From: Hyphomicrobiales bacterium
GTDB lineage: Bacteria > Pseudomonadota > Alphaproteobacteria > Rhizobiales > Beijerinckiaceae
Length of the DNA stretch: 11,160 nt
Assembly: GCA_028290125.1 (NCBI GenBank)
Contig: JAQGKM010000118.1
Location: forward strand, 1 to 11,160
Direction: 5' to 3'
Position numbers and translations under genes: made by a program. Below, in pieces: positions 6,985 through 11,160 of the stretch. Each line of letters starts with the position of its first letter. Positions within the stretch are counted from its first letter, which is position 1. The notes below the pieces were generated by a model, which was not told the origin of the DNA, made no database searches, and worked only from the letters and a program-made list of their open reading frames with translations.

Positions 6985-6986
6985 CC
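6961..6986 (-). promoter_or_regulatory. Possible reverse EcfG-type promoter for the TAXI-treZ operon
   Basis: The same site read on the minus strand gives GGAAC (6986-6982), 17 bases, GGTT (6964-6961), because GTTCC and GGAAC are mutual complements. One base departs from CGTT. It points to the TAXI start at 6880, leaving about 80 bases of leader. Confidence 0.4.
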
Positions 6987-7047
6987 CTTGTATCGGGCCG
7001 GACGCGCCCATGACGTGGTTTCGCGCCGGTTCGGCATGGAGGGTTCC

Positions 7048-7410
7048 ATGGAACAGCCAACCACGCGTTTCCAGGACTGGACCAATCTCGCCGTCGGCTT
7101 CGGCCTCGCCATCTACCCGTGGGTGATCGGGTATTCGGACAATGCGGTCGCCACACGCGTCAGCGTCATCGCCGGCGCGCTCATTTTCCTTGTCGCCGGA
7201 GCCGCGCTCGTGCGCTTCGCCGAGTGGGAAGAATGGCTGAACATGCTGCTCGGCATCGGCGTCGCCGCCTCGCCGTTCTTTTTCGGCCTGACCGGAAGCG
7301 AGATGGCGACGCAGGCGCTGTTCCTCGCGGGCGTCATCGTGACCGCGATGGCCGGCTGGGAAATCTGGGCTGTCCATCATCCCGAGCCGCCTGAGCCGCT
7401 GCCGCATTAG
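7048..7410 (+). CDS. SPW-repeat membrane protein
   Basis: A 120-residue integral membrane protein with two internally similar halves, each a helix pair: about 13-29 and 38-56, then 63-81 and 88-107. The halves carry the SPW-like turns YPWVIGY (23-29) and ASPFFFGL (74-81), each after a 'WLN/WTN-L-GIG/GFG' helix, which marks the SPW repeat family. Function of the family is unknown; it is often seen in stress-associated gene neighbourhoods of alphaproteobacteria. The C-terminus is rich in proline and histidine (HHPEPPEPLPH). The start at 7048 is preferred over 7036 because GGAGG (7038-7042) lies 5 bases upstream. It is convergent with the small secreted protein gene, with one base between the stop codons. 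Confidence 0.85.
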   Translation: MEQPTTRFQDWTNLAVGFGLAIYPWVIGYSDNAVATRVSVIAGALIFLVAGAALVRFAEWEEWLNMLLGIGVAASPFFFGLTGSEMATQALFLAGVIVTAMAGWEIWAVHHPEPPEPLPH

Positions 7411-7411
7411 C

Positions 7412-7669
7412 TCACTTCTGCTGATCGGGCCGCTTGTTGGTCGTGTTGGGCGCGTCGCTGCGCCGGTTCTTGATTTCGCTGGCGCGCCCGGCGCCGTCGG
7501 TCGACGAGTCGCTGCGCGACGAGGCTTCCGGCGCCGACATGCTGGTCGAGTCGGGATGCGTCGCGCGGCTCATCGAGTCGGTGCCGGGCGCATTGTTCGG
7601 CGTGGCCTGCGCGAAAGCCGGCGCGGCCGCCAGCGGAAGCATCAGGGCGAGTGCGGCGAGTGTCTTCAT
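7412..7669 (-). CDS. Small secreted hydrophilic protein, unknown function
   Basis: An 85-residue protein with a clear Sec signal peptide (MKTLAALALM to AAPAFA, cleavage after residue 20). The mature part of 65 residues is rich in Ser, Thr, Asp, Asn and Pro, with no cysteine and almost no hydrophobic residues, so it is probably disordered in the periplasm. The C-terminal third is basic and polar (EIKNRRSDAPNTTNKRPDQQK). No family is recognised. The start at 7669 follows GGAG with a 7-base spacer; the longer frame upstream to 7702 would spoil the signal peptide. It is divergent from the thioredoxin-reductase-like gene, sharing a 74-bp promoter region with a GGAAC-N16-TGTT site in its direction. 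A protective role in stress, as for other disordered hydrophilic proteins, is only a guess. Confidence 0.75.
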   Translation of the reverse strand: MKTLAALALMLPLAAAPAFAQATPNNAPGTDSMSRATHPDSTSMSAPEASSRSDSSTDGAGRASEIKNRRSDAPNTTNKRPDQQK

Positions 7670-7694
7670 GATCCATCTCCGTACGAGAGCAAGC

Positions 7695-7720
7695 GGAAAC
7701 AAAGCGACGCGCGGTTCGTT
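7695..7720 (+). promoter_or_regulatory. Possible EcfG-type promoter for the flavoprotein gene
   Basis: GGAAA (7695-7699), 17 bases, CGTT (7717-7720); one base departs from GGAAC. It lies 23 bases before the ATG at 7744, leaving a short leader that still contains the GGAG ribosome site. Confidence 0.45.
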
Positions 7721-7722
7721 CC
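7698..7722 (-). promoter_or_regulatory. Possible EcfG-type promoter for the small secreted protein
   Basis: On the minus strand GGAAC (7722-7718) is followed by 16 bases and TGTT (7701-7698). The -35 element is perfect and one base of the -10 differs. The site lies about 28 bases before the ATG at 7669 and overlaps the opposite-facing site. Confidence 0.5.
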
Positions 7723-7743
7723 AACGGTGAATGGAGAACGAAC

Positions 7744-8676
7744 ATGGCCGCTGCCGATACGGATATGCTGGATTGCGCGATCGTCGGGGGCGGCCCGGCG
7801 GGGCTGACGGCGGCCATCTATCTCGCGCGCTTCCTGCGCAGGATCGTCCTCATCGACGGCGGCGAAAGCCGCGCGTCCTGGATCCCGCGTTCGCATAACC
7901 ACCCCGGTTTCCCCACCGGGATCGGCGGACGCGAACTGCTGGTCCGTTTGCGTGAGCAGGCCGCGCATCATGGCGTGACGCCCGAGCCCGGCGCCGTGAC
8001 GTCCGTGCGTGCTCTGGAAGATGGCGGCTTCGAACTGCCGCTCGGCGCCGGTCGCACGCGGGCGCGCTACCTGCTGCTGGCGACAGGCGTGAAGGACAAT
8101 GAACCCGACCTGCCGGGCGTCACCGAGGCGATGCGCTCGGGGCTTCTTCGCCAATGCCCGATCTGCGACGGCTACGAAGCGCGCGGCAAGAAGATCCTCA
8201 TTATTGGCCGCGATTTGCGCGCGGCCGGCGAGGCTTTGTTCCTGAAGCGCTTCTCTGACGACATCGCCATCGCGCCGGCGGTCACGCCCTGGAACCTCGA
8301 CGAGGACACGCTGGACAAAATGCGTGTCGCCGACGTGCGCGTCGCGGCGTCGCCCCTGGCCGCTTTCACGGGCGACGAGAACGGCGCGCAGCTGACCTAT
8401 GCGGACGGTTCGACCGACACCGCGGACCTGCTCTATTCCGCGCTCGGCATCACGCCCCGCAGCGATGTCGCGCGGCGGCTCGAACTCAAGATGTCGGACG
8501 ACAACCGCATCCTGACCGATCCGCACCAGCGCACCTCGCGCGACGGATGCTACGCGGCGGGCGATGTCGTGACGGGTCTCAACCAGATCGGCGTCGCGAT
8601 GGCGCAGGCCGAAATCGCCGCCGTCGACATTCACAACCGACTCCGGGCGGCGGAGGGCTTCACCCTGCCCTGCTGA
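7744..8676 (+). CDS. Thioredoxin-reductase-like FAD-dependent oxidoreductase
   Basis: A 310-residue flavoprotein of the low-molecular-weight thioredoxin reductase fold. The FAD-binding GGGPAG motif is at 15-20, LLLATGVKDNEPDLPG at 110-125, the redox-active pair as CPICDGYE (Cys138, Cys141), and the second FAD motif YAAGDVVTGLNQIGVAMAQAEIAA at 270-293. Length is normal for TrxB. The segment where TrxB has its NADPH-binding GGGNSA and the HRR arginines instead reads IIGRDLRAAGEALF (153-166) and lacks HRR, so the electron donor may not be bound in the usual way. The partner protein is unknown; no thioredoxin gene is adjacent. The start at 7744 follows GGAG with a 7-base spacer. The gene is probably under the stress-type site at 7695-7720. 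I call the fold with confidence and the specific activity not. Confidence 0.85.
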   Translation: MAAADTDMLDCAIVGGGPAGLTAAIYLARFLRRIVLIDGGESRASWIPRSHNHPGFPTGIGGRELLVRLREQAAHHGVTPEPGAVTSVRALEDGGFELPLGAGRTRARYLLLATGVKDNEPDLPGVTEAMRSGLLRQCPICDGYEARGKKILIIGRDLRAAGEALFLKRFSDDIAIAPAVTPWNLDEDTLDKMRVADVRVAASPLAAFTGDENGAQLTYADGSTDTADLLYSALGITPRSDVARRLELKMSDDNRILTDPHQRTSRDGCYAAGDVVTGLNQIGVAMAQAEIAAVDIHNRLRAAEGFTLPC

Positions 8677-8694
8677 ACAAAAGCAAAGCTGCCC

Positions 8695-8719
8695 GGAACC
8701 GACGCCGCCTCCTTCCGTT
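8695..8719 (+). promoter_or_regulatory. EcfG-type general stress promoter for opgG
   Basis: GGAAC (8695-8699), 16 bases, CGTT (8716-8719), exact in both elements. It lies in the 64-bp gap after the flavoprotein gene, 21 bases before the ATG at 8741, so opgG would have a very short leader carrying the AAGGA ribosome site. Confidence 0.78.
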
Positions 8720-8740
8720 CCATGACAAAGGACGGATTGC

Positions 8741-10312
8741 ATGCTGATCACTCGACGGGGGCTGATGCTCTCGACCGCCGCCTCGACCGCTGCCCTGGCG
8801 ATGCGCCCGGCGCTCGCCCAGGAACCGCGCTTTACCTTCAACGACGTCATCGCGCAGGCGGAAGCCCTGTCGCGCGCAGATTTCGACAACCAGCCCGACC
8901 CCGAACCCGCGGAGCTCGCCGCCCTCGATTACGACGGCTATCGCAAGATCCGCTTCAGGGAAGATGCGCGCCTGAAACTCGGCGCCGGGTTCGAGCTCGA
9001 CCTCTTCCATCGCGGCCACATCTTTCCGCGCCGCGTCGGCGTCAACATCCTGCGCGAGGGCGCCGCCGCGCCGGTGCCGTATGGCGCGAGCGCCTTCGAT
9101 TTCGGCGGCCAGCAGATTGGCCCCTTCTCGCCCGATCTCGGCTTTGCGGGGCTGCGCATACGCTATCCGCTGAACAACCCCGGGGTGGCGGACGAACTCA
9201 TCGTCTTTCTCGGCTCGAGCTACTTCCGCTTTCTGGCGCGCGGACAGCGCTACGGCCTGTCGGCGCGGGGCCTTGCGATCAATGCCGGCATACCGGGCGA
9301 AACGGAAGAATTTCCATTCTTCCGCGAATTCTGGATCTCCGAGGCGAAGCCCGGCGACACGAGCCTGCAGATCTACGCGCTGCTCGATTCCCCCTCTGTT
9401 GCAGGCGCCTATTCGTTTCTGGTGACGCCGTCCGAAAACAGCGTGACGGAAGTCTCGGCCGTCCTGTTCCCGCGCGTCGACATTGCGCGCGCCGGTCTCG
9501 CGCCGCTGACGTCAATGTATTTCACCGGCGGCAGCGGGCCGCGTCATGCCGACATGTTCCGCCGCGAGGTGCACGATTCCGACGGACTGCTGATGCGTCG
9601 CGACGGCGTCCAGCTGTGGCGCCCGTTGCGCAATCCGCGCGACAGCCGCGTCTCGTCCTTCGCGGCGACAAGCCTGCAGGGGTTCGGGCTCATGCAGCGC
9701 AATCGCAGCTTCGACGATTACCAGGACCTCGAGGCGCATTACGAAATGCGTCCGAGCTACATGATCGAGCCGCTGGATGACTGGGGCGCCGGGTCGGTCG
9801 AATTGTCCGAGCTGGTGACGGAGTACGAGACCAACGACAACATCGTCGCCTCCTTCCGTCCGCAGGCGCCGCTAGTCGCGGGCGAGCGCACGCAATGGCG
9901 TTATCGCATCGTGGCGAGCGGCGCCTCCGCGCCCGGCGCCTCGCTGGCGCGCGTGCAGAAGACGCTGCTCAGCGAGCGCTCGGCCATGCATTACGGCCGG
10001 CCGCCGGGCTCGCGGATGTATCTGATCGACTTCGTGGGCGGTGAACTCGCCTATTTCCGCAGTTCTCCCGACGCGCTCGAACTCGTCGTCCAGACGACGA
10101 CCGGCGATGTCGCGCCGGAGCGGCTGGTCTGGAACCCGCACGTCGGCGGCGTGCGCGCCAAGCTGTTCGCACAGATCGAGGTCGGGCAATCCACCGATAT
10201 CAGCGCGACGCTTTTGCATCGCGGCAAGCCGGTCACCGAGACCTGGCTTGCGCATTGGGTCCGTCATCCTGCACGCGAACAGGAACTTGCCTCGGGTACG
10301 AGCGTTCGCTGA
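8741..10312 (+). CDS. Tat-exported glucan protein of the OpgG/OpgD (MdoG) family
   Basis: A 523-residue periplasmic protein that helps make or trim osmoregulated periplasmic glucans; E. coli OpgD has been shown to be a beta-1,2-glucanase (GH186). The N-terminus TRRGLML followed by a small hydrophobic stretch and ALAQ (cleavage near 26/27) looks like a Tat signal, as in OpgD. Family blocks are clear: FLGSSYFRFLARGQRYGLSARGLAI in 156-180, FREFW (194-198), HDSDG (278-282), WRPLRNP (293-299), GFGLMQRNRSFDDYQDL (314-330), the MRPS block (336-339), SVELSEL (352-358) and ETNDNIVASF (363-372). Acidic residues in these blocks are available for catalysis. The usual partner, the glucan synthase opgH, is not next to it in the window. 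Start at 8741 with AAGGA upstream. An EcfG-type site precedes it and another lies inside its end. Confidence 0.92.
   Translation: MLITRRGLMLSTAASTAALAMRPALAQEPRFTFNDVIAQAEALSRADFDNQPDPEPAELAALDYDGYRKIRFREDARLKLGAGFELDLFHRGHIFPRRVGVNILREGAAAPVPYGASAFDFGGQQIGPFSPDLGFAGLRIRYPLNNPGVADELIVFLGSSYFRFLARGQRYGLSARGLAINAGIPGETEEFPFFREFWISEAKPGDTSLQIYALLDSPSVAGAYSFLVTPSENSVTEVSAVLFPRVDIARAGLAPLTSMYFTGGSGPRHADMFRREVHDSDGLLMRRDGVQLWRPLRNPRDSRVSSFAATSLQGFGLMQRNRSFDDYQDLEAHYEMRPSYMIEPLDDWGAGSVELSELVTEYETNDNIVASFRPQAPLVAGERTQWRYRIVASGASAPGASLARVQKTLLSERSAMHYGRPPGSRMYLIDFVGGELAYFRSSPDALELVVQTTTGDVAPERLVWNPHVGGVRAKLFAQIEVGQSTDISATLLHRGKPVTETWLAHWVRHPAREQELASGTSVR
10282..10306 (+). promoter_or_regulatory. EcfG-type general stress promoter inside the end of opgG
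   Basis: GGAAC (10282-10286), 16 bases, CGTT (10303-10306), exact in both elements, entirely within the last codons of opgG. It lies 30 bases before the ATG of the 24-residue membrane peptide, the right distance to give that gene its own stress promoter. Confidence 0.72.
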
Positions 10313-10336
10313 CGTATCAAGCTTAAGAGGGTTCAC

Positions 10337-10411
10337 ATGAACGGCATCATTTATCTCGTCGGCCTCGTCGTGGTCATCATCGCTGTGCTGAGCTTCTTCG
10401 GCCTGCGCTAG
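10337..10411 (+). CDS. Single-pass membrane peptide, 24 residues
   Basis: MNGIIYLVGLVVVIIAVLSF followed by FGLR: almost the whole peptide is one hydrophobic helix with a charged Arg end. The ribosome site GAGGG lies 5 bases before the ATG. Very similar short peptides (starting with GIIYLVGLVVVI and ending LSFLGLR) are frequent small hypothetical proteins in Hyphomicrobiales, in my recollection. Function is unknown; small stress-induced membrane peptides often regulate or stabilise larger membrane proteins, but nothing here shows a partner. It begins 24 bases after opgG and has its own EcfG-type promoter site within the opgG end, so it can be made with or without opgG. It is too short for routine gene finding and is easily missed. 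Confidence 0.8.
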   Translation: MNGIIYLVGLVVVIIAVLSFFGLR

Positions 10412-10483
10412 GAGAGACTGGCGTCCGGCGATCCATCCCGCTAATCAGGTCCCGCGCCGTTGACATGGCGCAGGACAGGCGGG

Positions 10484-11160
10484 ATGCGGAACATGCCGGA
10501 CGATACGAAGCAGGCGCCGACGCAAACTGCGCCGGTGAAGACGAGCTTCGCGCTCGCGTTCTTCCTGCTGCTGGGTGGCGTCATTTCAGCCGCGCAACTC
10601 GGCAAGGCCTTCGTCGCCATGCCGCTTCTGCAGGCCGAAATGCAGCTCGGCATCTCCATCGTCTCCTTCATCATCGCGACATTCGCCACGCTCGGCGCGA
10701 CGCTCGGCATGGGCACGGGACTTGTCCTGCGCCGCATCGGCGCGCGCCGGTCGCTGGTCGCCGGCATGGTCGTGATGGCTGCCGGAAGCCTGCTCGGCGC
10801 AGCGGCCGACGGCCCGGCCCTGCTGATCGCCTCGCGCATCATAGAAGGTGTCGGCTTTCTCGGCGCCGTCATCGTCATCCCGGACCTGATCGGGTCGGTC
10901 GCCACCGGGCGTGACCGCAACTTCTTTTTCGGCCTCTGGGGCACGTTCCTGCCAACCGGGTCGGCGCTCATGCTGCTGCTCGGGCCGCTGCTGCCCACGA
11001 TCGGCTGGCGCGCCCTGTGGCTGTCGCAGGCGGCCCTGGCGCTCACCTATGCGCTCGCGGCGCTCGCCCTCCTGCCGCGGCCGCCGGCGCGCCCCGCCGC
11101 CGCCGCTCCATCGCTGGCGTCGACCGCGCGGGTCGTCTTCGCCAATCGCGCCAGCGTCCT
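10484..11160 (+). CDS. Major facilitator superfamily transporter, N-terminal part
   Basis: The first 225 residues of an MFS permease; the rest lies beyond the window. Six hydrophobic helices can be traced: about 21-40, 54-75, 88-108, 111-136, 150-172 and 178-198. The loop after helix 2 reads GLVLRRIGARR (79-89), a form of MFS motif A, and SRIIEGVGFLGAV (117-129) is the helix-4 RXXXG motif. The arrangement resembles the cyanate/nitroimidazole (CynX/NimT) or sugar-type branches; the substrate cannot be named. The start at 10484 and an in-frame ATG at 10493 are both possible; neither ribosome site is strong (GGA/AGG at 10473-10479 for the first, GGGA at 10481-10484 for the second). There is a 72-bp gap after the membrane peptide and no clear terminator between them, so partial read-through is possible. 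Confidence 0.85.
   Translation, partial: MRNMPDDTKQAPTQTAPVKTSFALAFFLLLGGVISAAQLGKAFVAMPLLQAEMQLGISIVSFIIATFATLGATLGMGTGLVLRRIGARRSLVAGMVVMAAGSLLGAAADGPALLIASRIIEGVGFLGAVIVIPDLIGSVATGRDRNFFFGLWGTFLPTGSALMLLLGPLLPTIGWRALWLSQAALALTYALAALALLPRPPARPAAAAPSLASTARVVFANRASV

Noticed and set aside
8695..8722. Reverse reading of the opgG promoter (GGAAC-N16-GGTT on the minus strand)
   Set aside because: The half-site symmetry is there, but no minus-strand gene starts in this direction; the upstream gene is on the plus strand.
7666..8889. Minus-strand open frame of 407 codons opposite the flavoprotein gene
   Set aside because: It is antisense to clear FAD motifs and has low-complexity shadow composition.
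10454..10471. Small hairpin before the MFS gene as a terminator
   Set aside because: The stem is only 5 bp (GCGCC with GGCGC) and no T-run follows.
10460..10488. TTGACA at 10460-10465 as a housekeeping promoter of the MFS gene
   Set aside because: The -35 box is perfect, but the only -10 at the right distance (GATGCG) is poor and overlaps the likely start codon, which would leave no leader.

Overview
The window is GC-rich DNA from an alphaproteobacterium, most likely of the order Hyphomicrobiales (Rhizobiales). The evidence is the type of genes present (orphan Bug/TctC binding proteins, an SPW-repeat protein, a TAXI protein with two membrane segments, a 24-residue membrane peptide), a hairpin-bearing intergenic repeat, and several promoter-like sites matching the EcfG (general stress response) pattern GGAAC-N16/17-CGTT. 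The genus cannot be named from the sequence alone.

Region 1 (1-1050): a perfect 20-bp palindrome near the left edge, a cold-shock protein gene on the minus strand with its own terminator, then a long gene-poor stretch that may hide a very small minus-strand ORF followed by a hairpin.

Region 2 (1051-3631): two diverged tandem paralogues of periplasmic tripartite-tricarboxylate (Bug/TctC) binding proteins on the plus strand, each 343 residues with a CX6C cysteine pair. Between them, on the opposite strand, is a small conserved-looking cytosolic protein of 89 residues. No TctA/TctB membrane components are in the window. A dispersed-repeat-like element with a strong hairpin closes the region.

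Region 3 (3632-10411): this part looks like a general stress response cluster. On the minus strand a TAXI-type binding protein and treZ (trehalose release from maltooligosyl trehalose) form a likely two-gene operon. It is divergent from a small SPW-repeat membrane protein. A small secreted hydrophilic protein is divergent from a thioredoxin-reductase-like flavoprotein. Then come a Tat-exported OpgG/OpgD glucan protein and a 24-residue membrane peptide. EcfG-type promoter sites lie before the SPW gene, opgG and the peptide gene (the last site inside the end of opgG). Weaker, near-palindromic versions could serve both divergent pairs. Trehalose, periplasmic glucan, redox and envelope functions would fit a coordinated desiccation or osmotic stress response; this coordination is an inference.

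Region 4 (10484-11160): the start of an MFS transporter that runs off the right edge.
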